Positions 25,307-34,339 of a DNA stretch of 44,138 bases are shown one piece after another. The notes under the pieces are model-generated. The model did no database searches, was not told where the DNA came from, and worked only from the letters and a program-made list of their open reading frames with translations. Source of the stretch: Chitinophagaceae bacterium (lineage in GTDB: Bacteria; Bacteroidota; Bacteroidia; Chitinophagales; Chitinophagaceae); contig CANGTN010000014.1 in NCBI GenBank assembly GCA_947456805.1, positions 1-44,138 of the forward strand. The letters run 5' to 3'. Position numbers and translations under genes: made by a program. The first letter of the stretch is position 1. Each line of letters begins with the position of its first letter.

Positions 25307-26710
25307 TTACCAATTATCGGTTCTAAAAGGTGAAGCAGGGAAACCATTGGCATTATACAAATTGGCACTAACCGGACTATCTGCCCATGCATACCTGACT
25401 GCAATTGGATCGATCACATGTTGACTTTCAACAACCAAGGTATTACCAAAAACTGACACATCTGCCCAAAAAAACTTTTTGTCTTTTCCTGCAATAGCAA
25501 TATGTGAAACTTTTGGTCCTTTAATAACTATACCGCCAGTTGCATTCTTAAATTGTAAAAGAATTCTATTTTTATCAATTGTTTGTTTTATTAAAGTTGG
25601 TCCTTCGGATTCTTTTTTGATTGTATGATAAACTTTCTCTAATGCACAATCAGAAAGCCTATCGCCAATCTCTTTTTTTTTGAAAGGATGAATATTGTCT
25701 GGTTCGCCGAGGTCAATTGTAACTGCCATTGCAGTATTGTTTAGTGTTAGAGCTTTGCTTTGAGCTTCTCTTACTAAAGACCAATTGCTTTCGCAAGGTG
25801 ATTCGAATATTTTACCGTACGAAGAAAGTTGTACAAATAAAAAAGGGAAATCACCACTTTCCCATTGGGTTCTCCAATCTTTTATTAAACTAGGGAATAA
25901 TGTTTTATATTCTATTGGTCTATCGGTATTGGTTTCGCCCTGATACCATATTACGCCTTTTATAGATAAATTGATTAGCGGAGCAATCATTGCATTATAT
26001 AATACCGATGGTGTGTTTTTATTAATTTGGTTAGTGGAAGTGTCTTCATTTTTTTTTGTATATAAATAGTTTGGAAATTTTTTTAATCCTGATTGACTTA
26101 TCCAAGATTCAGCCCCTGTTGCACCCCAGTTACTTATTACTAATCCTATTGGTACCTGTAATTTTGCATACATATTTTTAGCAAACCAATAAGCAACTGC
26201 CGAGCAATGACCTATTGAATGTGGTGTAATTGTACTCCAGGTTTTTTCTATTGTGATGTTATCTTTTGGTGTTGTCGAAATAGATCTATCTGCAACTACA
26301 AATCGTATTTGATTATTGTTTGCAATTTTTAATTCATCGGCATAAACATTTTGAAGTCCGCCCATTTTCCATTCCATATTGCTTTGTCCACCACAAAGCC
26401 ACACTTCACCTAATACCACATTTTTACAAATTATTTTTTCGGTTGAAGAAGATACAATTAAGTTACTGGTAATACCTGCAGGTAATGCAGATAAGTAAAG
26501 AGCCCATTCTCCTGCATCATTAGAAATTGTTTGATAATTTTTATGGTAAAAGTTTACAGTGATTTTTTCTTTAGGATTACACCAACCCCAAATTTTATTT
26601 CTTTTTTTTTGTTGAAGTACCATATTATCGGCAATGATATTTGGTAATCTCAATTGGCCAAATACAGCTATAGATAGGAAACAAAAAAGCAAACAAAATA
26701 TTTTTTTCAT
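25307..26710 (-). CDS. SASA-family (sialate O-acetylesterase-like) exported esterase
   Basis: 467 residues with signal peptide (MKKIFCLLFCFLSIAVFGQ). The SASA/SGNH-type signatures are GGQSNMEW with the likely nucleophile Ser, GVIWYQGETNTDRP, and DNIHPF with the Asp-x-x-His pair. The beta-sandwich parts at both ends fit the family. These enzymes remove O-acetyl groups from sugars; in this PUL an acetylated mannan is the likely target, so the name sialate esterase should not be taken literally. It is the last gene of the divergent araC-SGNH-SASA arm, 3 bases from the previous gene. Confidence 0.85.
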   Translation of the reverse strand: MKKIFCLLFCFLSIAVFGQLRLPNIIADNMVLQQKKRNKIWGWCNPKEKITVNFYHKNYQTISNDAGEWALYLSALPAGITSNLIVSSSTEKIICKNVVLGEVWLCGGQSNMEWKMGGLQNVYADELKIANNNQIRFVVADRSISTTPKDNITIEKTWSTITPHSIGHCSAVAYWFAKNMYAKLQVPIGLVISNWGATGAESWISQSGLKKFPNYLYTKKNEDTSTNQINKNTPSVLYNAMIAPLINLSIKGVIWYQGETNTDRPIEYKTLFPSLIKDWRTQWESGDFPFLFVQLSSYGKIFESPCESNWSLVREAQSKALTLNNTAMAVTIDLGEPDNIHPFKKKEIGDRLSDCALEKVYHTIKKESEGPTLIKQTIDKNRILLQFKNATGGIVIKGPKVSHIAIAGKDKKFFWADVSVFGNTLVVESQHVIDPIAVRYAWADSPVSANLYNANGFPASPFRTDNW

Positions 26711-26713
26711 CAG

Positions 26714-27367
26714 TTATTTTTTTAAATAAGGTGCTATAATTTTTTGCCATATTTCATACCCTTTTTTATTCATATGCAGTTTGTCAGATAAAAAAATATC
26801 AGACATAATGGTACCATCCTCATTTAACATAGCATAATAAACATCAATAAATGCCGCCTTTTTTTGTCTAGCAATAAATGCTTTAATTTTTTCATTTCCT
26901 TCTTGCATTGTAATTAATAATTTTTCGCGGCTTGGGCTTGGTTTCATTGAGATATATGCGATTGGAACTTTTGGTAACCTATTTCTTATCAGTATAAATA
27001 GTTCGGTAAATCTGTTAAGTATTATATCCGAGGTAATTTGTGGGCCACCCGATAAATCATTTTCACCACAATAAATCAGAATTTGTTTTGGGTTGTATTT
27101 AAAAATAATATCCTCGGCATACATAATTAGGTGGGGAAGTGATGAACCACCAAAACCACGATTTACTATTTGAAAACCTGGGAAATAATTTTTTACATCC
27201 TTCCAGTTAGTAAAGCTAGAACTTCCAATAAATAAAATTGGATTTTTTGGAATAACATGAGAACTGTCAGCTTTCTTAAAAGCATTAATTTCATTAATAA
27301 ATGGTTGTGCACTGGCATTAAAAAAGATAACCAGGCTAAAAAAGATACTTACGATTTTTTTTGACAT
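26714..27367 (-). CDS. Exported SGNH/GDSL-family hydrolase
   Basis: 217 residues with signal peptide (MSKKIVSIFFSLVIFFNASAQ). All four SGNH blocks are present: catalytic Ser in LFIGSSSFTNW, Gly in NRGFGGSSL, Asn in YCGENDLSGG, and Asp/His in SDKLHMNKKGYEIW. It is likely an acetyl- or other carbohydrate esterase of the periplasm. It sits between the AraC gene (15 bases) and the SASA gene (3 bases), so all three are probably cotranscribed. Confidence 0.85.
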   Translation of the reverse strand: MSKKIVSIFFSLVIFFNASAQPFINEINAFKKADSSHVIPKNPILFIGSSSFTNWKDVKNYFPGFQIVNRGFGGSSLPHLIMYAEDIIFKYNPKQILIYCGENDLSGGPQITSDIILNRFTELFILIRNRLPKVPIAYISMKPSPSREKLLITMQEGNEKIKAFIARQKKAAFIDVYYAMLNEDGTIMSDIFLSDKLHMNKKGYEIWQKIIAPYLKK

Positions 27368-27382
27368 GTTGTTTTATTTTTT

Positions 27383-28261
27383 TTAAATAAATACCCTGCT
27401 TTCGTTGGTATAATCTTCTCTGAATTTTTTTGGTGAGTAATTTTTCTTCTTTTTAAATAGTCTATTGAAGTTAGAAATATTGTTAAATCCACAACTATAG
27501 GCAATCTCGTTAATACTATAATTGGTATCTATTAATAATCTTGATGCGTGCCCTAGTCTGATATCTATTAAGTTATCAATAAAACTAATTCCAGTATTCG
27601 ATTTAAAAAATCTGCTAAAAGATACTTCAGTCATATTCGCAATTTTTGCCGCCTCTTTAAGTGTTATTTTTTTATCGTACTGAGTATTTAACAATTCGAT
27701 TACTTTTTCAATTCTCCTACTGTTATAAGAAGTAACCGAATTGCTGTAGTTGGCTACAGACAATACTTTCATGTTTTTAGATTTAGATAAATCGTTTAAA
27801 ATTGAAAGTAACTCAAGTACCGAATCAAATCCTTTTTTCTGAGCAATTTCTTTTAATCTTTTAATAATTAGTTGGCTAATTGATCTTGAAAATAAAACCC
27901 CTTTATTTGCTTTGTCAAACATTTCTTTGATGAAATGAGTTTGGTTTCTTCTTAAAAATTTTTCATCGATTAAATCTTTATGAAACTGTATGGTTATTTC
28001 AATAATTTTTTTGCTTTTGCAATTAAATGTTTTCCAGCAATGTGGCAAATTGGGGCCAATTAATACTAGTTCTATGTCGTTAATTTCACTCATGTGGTCG
28101 CCAATAATTCTTTTAGCGCCTTTTGCATTGATAATTAAGTTTAATTCATATTCTTCATGAAAATGTAAGGGAAAGTTGAATTCTTTTTTAGTTCTAGAAA
28201 ATACAGTAAAGCAATCATTAATTGTTAAAGGAGTTATTTCTTTCAGTAGGTTTTGTTGCAT
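27383..28261 (-). CDS. AraC-family transcriptional regulator of the mannan locus
   Basis: 292 residues. The N-terminal ~90 residues fit a cupin-like sensor (FPLHFHEEYELNLII); the C-terminal ~100 carry the two helix-turn-helix motifs of AraC proteins (ITLKEAAKIANMTEVSFSRF, and INEIAYSCGFNNISNFNRLF ending YSPKKFRED). There is no membrane segment, so this is a cytoplasmic one-component regulator, not a hybrid two-component system. It is divergent from susC across a 200-bp region with palindromes, and probably controls both arms in response to an imported mannan sugar. Confidence 0.9.
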   Translation of the reverse strand: MQQNLLKEITPLTINDCFTVFSRTKKEFNFPLHFHEEYELNLIINAKGAKRIIGDHMSEINDIELVLIGPNLPHCWKTFNCKSKKIIEITIQFHKDLIDEKFLRRNQTHFIKEMFDKANKGVLFSRSISQLIIKRLKEIAQKKGFDSVLELLSILNDLSKSKNMKVLSVANYSNSVTSYNSRRIEKVIELLNTQYDKKITLKEAAKIANMTEVSFSRFFKSNTGISFIDNLIDIRLGHASRLLIDTNYSINEIAYSCGFNNISNFNRLFKKKKNYSPKKFREDYTNESRVFI

Positions 28262-28406
28262 GATTTGCTAAAATAATATCATTATTTATTTTGGTAAAAA
28301 TAGTACAATTCTCTTACAAAAATCTATATTTATATAATAGTATTCAATAGTTTTAAATCAATAATTACTGTATTAGTCATGTAAAAAAATACAATTAAAA
28401 GATAAA

Positions 28407-28423
28407 ATAGTATTATATACTAT
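28407..28423. promoter_or_regulatory. Candidate operator in the araC-susC divergent region
   Basis: ATAGTAT-TAT-ATACTAT is a perfect 7+3+7 inverted repeat, 39 bases before the susC ATG. AATAGTATT (28406-28414) also occurs as a direct repeat at 28336-28344, 70 bases away, and AATAGTA at 28299-28305. AT-rich chance matches are possible; placement fits an AraC-type site. Confidence 0.4.
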
Positions 28424-28436
28424 ACTTAACTAGTAA

Positions 28437-28444
28437 TACATTTG
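28437..28444 (+). promoter_or_regulatory. Candidate -7 box of the susC operon
   Basis: TACATTTG matches the Bacteroidota -7 consensus TAnnTTTG. There is no TTTG at the -33 position, as is plausible for an activator-dependent promoter. The start would lie about 10 bases before the ATG, giving an unusually short leader, so the call is weak. Confidence 0.3.
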
Positions 28445-28460
28445 GGCAAATAATTTGCCT
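28444..28460 (+). other. Inverted repeat abutting the susC start codon
   Basis: GGGCAAA (28444-28450) and TTTGCCT (28454-28460) pair over 7 positions (6 perfect, one G-T) with a 3-base loop, ending one base before the ATG at 28462. In RNA this would be a compact hairpin at the start codon; in DNA, a protein-binding palindrome. Confidence 0.45.
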
Positions 28461-28461
28461 T

Positions 28462-31400
28462 ATGAGAAAACAAATTTTTATTTGGATACTGCTATTGCTA
28501 TTCTCTATTAATTTAAGTTTCGGACAAACCAAAAAAGTTACTGGTAGTGTAACAGATGAAAAGGGAAAGGTATTAAGCGGTGCAACTATTGAAATTAAAA
28601 ATACAAAGCTTAAAACACTTAGTAACGATAAAGGTAATTATAGTATTGATGTTCCTACAAATGCTACGACAGTTATTGCTTCGTATATTGGAATGCAAAG
28701 TGTAGAGTCTCGTATCTCAAAAAATTTAGTAGTTAATTTTATATTAGAATCTAATGTAAATAATTTATCTGATGTTGTTGTTATTGGCTATGGCAGTATA
28801 AAAAAGGGTGATGTTACGGGTGCTATACAGCGCATAACAAGAGAAGATTTAATAAGAGAAAATCCAACTAATATTTTACAGGCAATTCAAGGAAAGTTAG
28901 CAGGGGTTAATGTTACACAAAATGATGGAGCACCTGGTGCAGGCTTAAGTATTAGAGTGAGAGGTTCTAATTCATTTTTAGGAGGTACAGAACCACTTTA
29001 TGTAATTGATGGGGTACCCTTTAATAATAATAGTAGTGGTACTACCCCAGAATCTTTGGGTGGCGATGAAAAACAAACCTTAAATGCAATGGCATTTATT
29101 AATCCTAACGACATTGAATCAATAGATGTTTTAAAAGATGCATCTGCCACTTCAATTTATGGTTCAAGGGGTGCAAATGGTGTCATTTTAATAACTACGA
29201 AAAAGGGGAAAATTGGAAAAGATAAAGTTGAACTGAATGTAACAACAGGTATTGCAGAAGTTTCAAAAAAAATAAGAGTATTAAATGCATTTGAATACGC
29301 TAATTTTCAAAATTTAGCTTATATCAATGCGAATAAATATGATGGAACCAATTACAATTTGTTGTTTCCTAATCCTGCATTATATATCAACAATGATAAT
29401 AATTGGCAAAATCAAATATTTCAACGCGGAATTACCCAACAATACAGCTTAAATATATCAGGCGCATCAGAAGCTGGAAGTCATAGTTTAACACTTAGTC
29501 ACATTAATCAAGCAGGGACTATTCAAAACTCTGGTTATAAAAAAATTGGTTTGGGTTTTAATTTGAACAGGCAGGTAGGGAAAACTTTTAAATTTGGAAC
29601 TAGTAATTCTATTTCAAACACTGTAACAAATGGTGTAAAAACAGGTACGGACAAATCGGATGCTGCAAGTGCAGGAGTAATTAGATCTGCACTTACATTT
29701 CCTAGCACTATTAGCACCATTGAGGATTATGATGGTGTTGGAGATGACTTTATAACAAATCCGTTTATTTATGTAAATAGTGTTTTAAATAAAGTGACTG
29801 GTGTCAATATTTTCTCATCAAGCTACATGGAAATTACCCTCAATAAAAATTTAAAATTCAAACAGAATATTGGTTTTAACTATGGTTCTAGTATCAGAGA
29901 TCAATATTATCCAAGAACCGTATTTGAGGGATTTGCATCGAAAGGATGGGGATTAAAATCTGATAATAGTTGGTCTAGCATTATTTCTGAAAGTATTCTT
30001 ACTTACAATAAAAAAATTAAAAAACATGCTTTAACATTAACTACTGCTTCAACCTATGAACAAAATATTGGTCAATCTAAAAGATCGGAGGCGAAAACTT
30101 TTCCAAATGATGTATTGCAAAACGAAAATATGCAATCTGCAGAACAAGTTTTGCCTATTATTACCAATAAATATCAATCAAATTTACTCTCATTTTTAGC
30201 AAGATTTAATTATAGCTTCAATGATAAATATGCTATTTCATTGTCGCATAGAAAAGATGGATCAAGTAAATTTGGAAAAAATAATAAATGGTCTGATTTT
30301 TCTTCAGCAGGTATCGCTTGGAAAATGCATAAGGAAAACTTTTTTAAATCAATTAAACCTATCAGTGAATTTACATTGCGTTTTAGTTTCGGACAAACTG
30401 GTAACCAAGGTATAGGTTCATACGCTTCGTTATCAAAACTGGCTGTTTATAATTATACTTTTAATGGCGTAATACAAACCGGATTAGCAGATGATATTAA
30501 TGCCGGCCCTGCAAATCCCAATTTAAAATGGGAAACTACGAATGCTTATAATGCAGGGTTAGATATTGGATTTTTTGGGGGCAAATTAAATGCACATTTC
30601 GATGCGTATTTGAAACAAACAAATGATTTATTACAATTTATTACAACTCCTGCTTCTACTGGCTTTCAGCGTCAACTTCGCAACTCAGGTTCTATAGAAA
30701 ATAAAGGTATTGAAATATCGCTAGATGCTTTGGTAATAAATACTAAAAATTTTCAATGGAAAACCAATGCCAATATTGCATGGAATAGAAACAAAATTTT
30801 AAGTTTGGGCGGGGATTTAAAAGAACAATTTGCAAGTAATATTTCTACAAGAGATGCCCCATTTATACAAGTAGCTGGGCAGCCCATTGGTGCTTTATAT
30901 GGTTATGTTGAAGATGGATATTTTGATAATGAAGCAGAAGTTAGAAATTCAATGTTGTATTATAATCAACCTGCCAATATTATTAGAAGAATGGTTGGAG
31001 AAATAAAGTATAAAAACTTAGATAACGATCCAACTTCAATTTCAGTAAGCGATAGAACCATTATCGGAGATGTAAACCCCGACTATACTTTTGGATTTAC
31101 CAATAATTTTAAGTACAAAAATTTCGACCTCAGTATTTTTATTAACGGTGTACAAGGAAATGATATTGTAAATATGAATTCGGCTTGGAATGGTAATTTA
31201 GGTACATCAAAAAATATTACATTAGCAATGTATGAAGGTGCATGGGCAGAAGGTAAAGATAATAGCAATGCATTAGGACCTAAAATTATCAGACAGTTTT
31301 GGAGAACACTTCCATTTACAAGACGATTTATTGAAGATGGCAGTTTTGTTAGAATTAAAAATATTAATCTCGGATACAACCTACCTAATAATTTTTTAAA

Positions 31401-31578
31401 AGGTATCAGCAATATTAGAGTTTCTCTTGGAGTAAATAATTTATTCACTTTTACTAAGTATACTGGTTTTGATCCCGAAATAAATAGTTATGGCGATAAC
31501 CCTGCATTGTTTGGTGTTGATTTAGGAGGTTATCCTAATGCTAGAACTTACAATTTAAATATCAAATGCAATTTTTAA
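28462..31578 (+). CDS. SusC/RagA-family TonB-linked outer membrane transporter
   Basis: 1038 residues. After a signal peptide (cut near FG-Q22) comes a carboxypeptidase-regulatory-like domain (about 25-105, VTDEKGKVLSGATIEIKN), then a TonB-box-like stretch (DVVVIGYGSIKKGD), the plug (RVRGSNSFLGGTEPLYVIDG) with the SusC-family hallmark GSRGANGVILITTKKG, and a 22-strand barrel ending in an aromatic-containing strand (YNLNIKCNF). With SusD it imports oligosaccharides, here probably mannan fragments, using TonB energy. First gene of the plus-strand PUL arm; susD follows after 25 bases. Confidence 0.96.
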   Translation: MRKQIFIWILLLLFSINLSFGQTKKVTGSVTDEKGKVLSGATIEIKNTKLKTLSNDKGNYSIDVPTNATTVIASYIGMQSVESRISKNLVVNFILESNVNNLSDVVVIGYGSIKKGDVTGAIQRITREDLIRENPTNILQAIQGKLAGVNVTQNDGAPGAGLSIRVRGSNSFLGGTEPLYVIDGVPFNNNSSGTTPESLGGDEKQTLNAMAFINPNDIESIDVLKDASATSIYGSRGANGVILITTKKGKIGKDKVELNVTTGIAEVSKKIRVLNAFEYANFQNLAYINANKYDGTNYNLLFPNPALYINNDNNWQNQIFQRGITQQYSLNISGASEAGSHSLTLSHINQAGTIQNSGYKKIGLGFNLNRQVGKTFKFGTSNSISNTVTNGVKTGTDKSDAASAGVIRSALTFPSTISTIEDYDGVGDDFITNPFIYVNSVLNKVTGVNIFSSSYMEITLNKNLKFKQNIGFNYGSSIRDQYYPRTVFEGFASKGWGLKSDNSWSSIISESILTYNKKIKKHALTLTTASTYEQNIGQSKRSEAKTFPNDVLQNENMQSAEQVLPIITNKYQSNLLSFLARFNYSFNDKYAISLSHRKDGSSKFGKNNKWSDFSSAGIAWKMHKENFFKSIKPISEFTLRFSFGQTGNQGIGSYASLSKLAVYNYTFNGVIQTGLADDINAGPANPNLKWETTNAYNAGLDIGFFGGKLNAHFDAYLKQTNDLLQFITTPASTGFQRQLRNSGSIENKGIEISLDALVINTKNFQWKTNANIAWNRNKILSLGGDLKEQFASNISTRDAPFIQVAGQPIGALYGYVEDGYFDNEAEVRNSMLYYNQPANIIRRMVGEIKYKNLDNDPTSISVSDRTIIGDVNPDYTFGFTNNFKYKNFDLSIFINGVQGNDIVNMNSAWNGNLGTSKNITLAMYEGAWAEGKDNSNALGPKIIRQFWRTLPFTRRFIEDGSFVRIKNINLGYNLPNNFLKGISNIRVSLGVNNLFTFTKYTGFDPEINSYGDNPALFGVDLGGYPNARTYNLNIKCNF

Positions 31579-31603
31579 TTTAAACATTTAAAATACCATT
31601 CAT

Positions 31604-33229
31604 ATGATTTTTTATAAATTAAACGGAATAAAATTTCTTCTTGTTACTATCATAACCATTACTTTTTTATCGTGTCAAAAAAAGTTAGAAGAACAACCTT
31701 ATTCATTTCTATCGCCAGAGAATTTTTATAAAAATGAAGCAGATGCTAAAGCAGCAATTAACGGTGTGTATAGTGCTTTATTTACTTACGATTTATATCT
31801 GCAACCAATGTGGAATTTAACCATGTTAGATGATGATCATGTATCTGGTGCAGACTGGTATTTAGGAACTACCGGTGCAGGAAACCCACAAGGTTATTGG
31901 GGTGTAGATGGTCCTTGGGTTGGTTGCTATACCATCATTTCCAGAGCTAATTCCGTATTAGAAAATGTAGAAAAAATTAATACTAATATTGATCTTGATA
32001 TTAAAAATAGAATTTTAGGAGAAGCACATTTTTTAAGGGGTTGGGCTTATTTGCAATTAGTGCAACTTTATGGAGGTGTGCCACTAAGATTAAAATCACT
32101 TTCTGCAGACCCTACAGCTAATATTCCAAGAGCTAGTGTAAAAAAAGTATATGAAGCTATTATTGAAGATTTTAAAAATGCCGAAACAAAGTTATTTCCT
32201 TGTACCAATATAAAATCTGGCGAATTAGGCAGAGTAACACGAGGTGTTGCCAAAGGATTTTTAGCAAAAACTTATTTAACTATGGCTTCTGGTTCGGCTA
32301 CAGGTAATGTATTGGTAAGAGGAGGCACAGATAATGGCATATATACTTATACCAAAAACAGAGTAGCTGGTTTAGATTCAATAAATACCAAAACCTATTA
32401 TACATTAGCCCGAGATAAAGCATTAGAAGTGATAGCTAGTGGAGAGTATCAACTTTTTACTTCTTGGATAGAAATGTGGAGCAAAGCCGGAAGAAATAAA
32501 AAAGAACACATGTGGCAATTACAAGCACTTGGAGCTTCTAATTTCGTAAACGAAATACATAATTATTTTTCTGCATACTCTACTTTTGGAAGAGGGGCTG
32601 TTTGGTACACCAATAACCATTATCGAGATTATGATACAACAGATTTAAGGGTTTTAGATGGTGTTGTACATAATTATGAAATGAATAATGCATCTAGAAC
32701 TAAAGTATTTTATCCATCTTGGCAAGCATGGAAATATAAAGTGGTCAATGGGATTACTTATAATAATTCTGCTACAACCGATGACCGTGCTTATGTTATT
32801 AAATATGCAGATGTAGCGGATCCCTCTGTTTCAAGAAGTGATGCACACTTTCCTATGTTGCGGTATGCCGAAATGTTTTTAATTGTTGCCGAAGCTGATA
32901 ACGAAATTAATGACGGTCCAACATCTCAAGCTTACAATAATTTAAATATTATCAGAAGCAGAGCATTGGCAACCCCAACTCCAATTAATCTCAGTCAAGA
33001 ACAATTTAGAAGTTTTGTATTAGCTGAAAGAGCCAGAGAATTTGTATTTGAAGGTGTAAGAAGATACGACTTATTAAGATGGGGTGTGTATTTACAAGTA
33101 ATGAATAAAATTACCACTGGCCAAAATAATATTACCAAGGTAAGAAATACTAGAAATTTATTATTACCAATACCACAAAGCGAATTAAACTCAAATACTG
33201 CAATAATTGGAAATAATCCAGGTTGGTAG
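31604..33229 (+). CDS. SusD/RagB-family surface glycan-binding lipoprotein
   Basis: 541 residues, lipoprotein signal with lipobox FLSC (Cys24) followed by QKKLEEQ. Typical SusD features are seen: SPENFYKNEADAKAAINGVY near the N-terminus, LGEAHFLRGWAYLQLVQLYG (TPR-like helix), LRYAEMFLIVAEADNEIN and the C-terminal EFVFEGVRRYDLLRWG with IPQSELNSN. It caps the SusC barrel and binds glycan at the cell surface. Confidence 0.96.
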   Translation: MIFYKLNGIKFLLVTIITITFLSCQKKLEEQPYSFLSPENFYKNEADAKAAINGVYSALFTYDLYLQPMWNLTMLDDDHVSGADWYLGTTGAGNPQGYWGVDGPWVGCYTIISRANSVLENVEKINTNIDLDIKNRILGEAHFLRGWAYLQLVQLYGGVPLRLKSLSADPTANIPRASVKKVYEAIIEDFKNAETKLFPCTNIKSGELGRVTRGVAKGFLAKTYLTMASGSATGNVLVRGGTDNGIYTYTKNRVAGLDSINTKTYYTLARDKALEVIASGEYQLFTSWIEMWSKAGRNKKEHMWQLQALGASNFVNEIHNYFSAYSTFGRGAVWYTNNHYRDYDTTDLRVLDGVVHNYEMNNASRTKVFYPSWQAWKYKVVNGITYNNSATTDDRAYVIKYADVADPSVSRSDAHFPMLRYAEMFLIVAEADNEINDGPTSQAYNNLNIIRSRALATPTPINLSQEQFRSFVLAERAREFVFEGVRRYDLLRWGVYLQVMNKITTGQNNITKVRNTRNLLLPIPQSELNSNTAIIGNNPGW

Positions 33230-33258
33230 ATTAAATAATTTTTAATAAAACTCTTCGT

Positions 33259-34317
33259 ATGACAAACAGAATTAACAACACAAAAAGCATAATAATTTTA
33301 ATTTGTTTTTTACTTTTAGTTAGTCAAAATTTTTTAGGATGCAAAAAAGACAATGCATCCAACGGTGCACAAAATACTAATCCACCTACCATCACAGCCG
33401 TTACTGATTTGGCTAGCCGAAATATCATTATTAATGCAGCTATTTATGGTGATTGGATAATTATCAAAGGAACAAATTTAGCTACCACTTATAAAGTTGA
33501 ATTTAGTAATATCGCCGCATCCGATTCATTGATTTATGCCGATGATTCTACCATTACGGTTAAAATACCCAGCTCGCTTCCTGATCCTGTAAATAACCCC
33601 ATAAAAGTTACGACTAAATACGGTGTAGCGATATTTAATTTCAGAATTTTACAACCACCGCCATTAATTGCGTATTTCAACCCAATTGTAGGTAATTCTG
33701 GCACTCAAGTAACCATTACAGGAGATTATTTTTTAGGCGTAACAGGTGTATTATTTAACAATACTCCCGCCACTATTGTTTCATCTAATAAAACAGAAAT
33801 AGTAGTACAAGTACCAACTGGTATTTCATCGGGTTACATTTTTGTTACTACACCAAGTGGTACCACCAAATCTGCTACTTCTTTTGGTTTAAGTTATATT
33901 ATTTATGATGATGCCTTAAATACAGGTTGGTCTAATACTTCTTACAGCTCTGTAGCAGTTTTAAATAATACTTCCAACGTGTTGAGAGGTACCAATTCTA
34001 TAAAAAATAATTATTCGGTTGGTTTTGGTGGTTTCAGACTTTCAAAAGCAACACCGGCAATTAGTTTGACAGGTTATAGTGCATTAAAATTTTCAGTTTT
34101 CGGTAGTACCAATTCTTCGGGATTTAAAATTAGAATTATTATTAATGGTGTAACTGCTGTAAATTATTCTCTAACATTACCTGCTGCAGGAGTTTGGACA
34201 CAATACGAAATTCCATTTACAAGTTTAGGAAATCCCACCACTCTTACAAGTGTTGAACTTAAAGAATGGAGTGGTAAAGTTTTTGAAGTATTTTTTGATG
34301 ATATTGGCTTGTTATAA
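33259..34317 (+). CDS. IPT/TIG-domain surface lipoprotein (probable SGBP)
   Basis: 352 residues. The lipobox is FLGC (Cys28). Two IPT/TIG immunoglobulin-like domains follow (about 42-130 and 130-215; the second shows IVGNSGTQVTITGDYFLGVT). The C-terminal ~135 residues form a separate beta-rich domain (YSALKFSVFGS, ending VFFDDIGLL) that resembles a carbohydrate-binding jelly roll. Position right after susD is that of surface glycan-binding proteins; binding mannan is inferred from context. Confidence 0.8.
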   Translation: MTNRINNTKSIIILICFLLLVSQNFLGCKKDNASNGAQNTNPPTITAVTDLASRNIIINAAIYGDWIIIKGTNLATTYKVEFSNIAASDSLIYADDSTITVKIPSSLPDPVNNPIKVTTKYGVAIFNFRILQPPPLIAYFNPIVGNSGTQVTITGDYFLGVTGVLFNNTPATIVSSNKTEIVVQVPTGISSGYIFVTTPSGTTKSATSFGLSYIIYDDALNTGWSNTSYSSVAVLNNTSNVLRGTNSIKNNYSVGFGGFRLSKATPAISLTGYSALKFSVFGSTNSSGFKIRIIINGVTAVNYSLTLPAAGVWTQYEIPFTSLGNPTTLTSVELKEWSGKVFEVFFDDIGLL

Positions 34318-34339
34318 TTTTCAATACCAAAATAAGTAA

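Noticed and set aside
25307-26710. Sialic acid metabolism gene
   Set aside because: The SASA family name suggests sialate, but no other sialic acid gene is present and the surrounding locus is for mannan.
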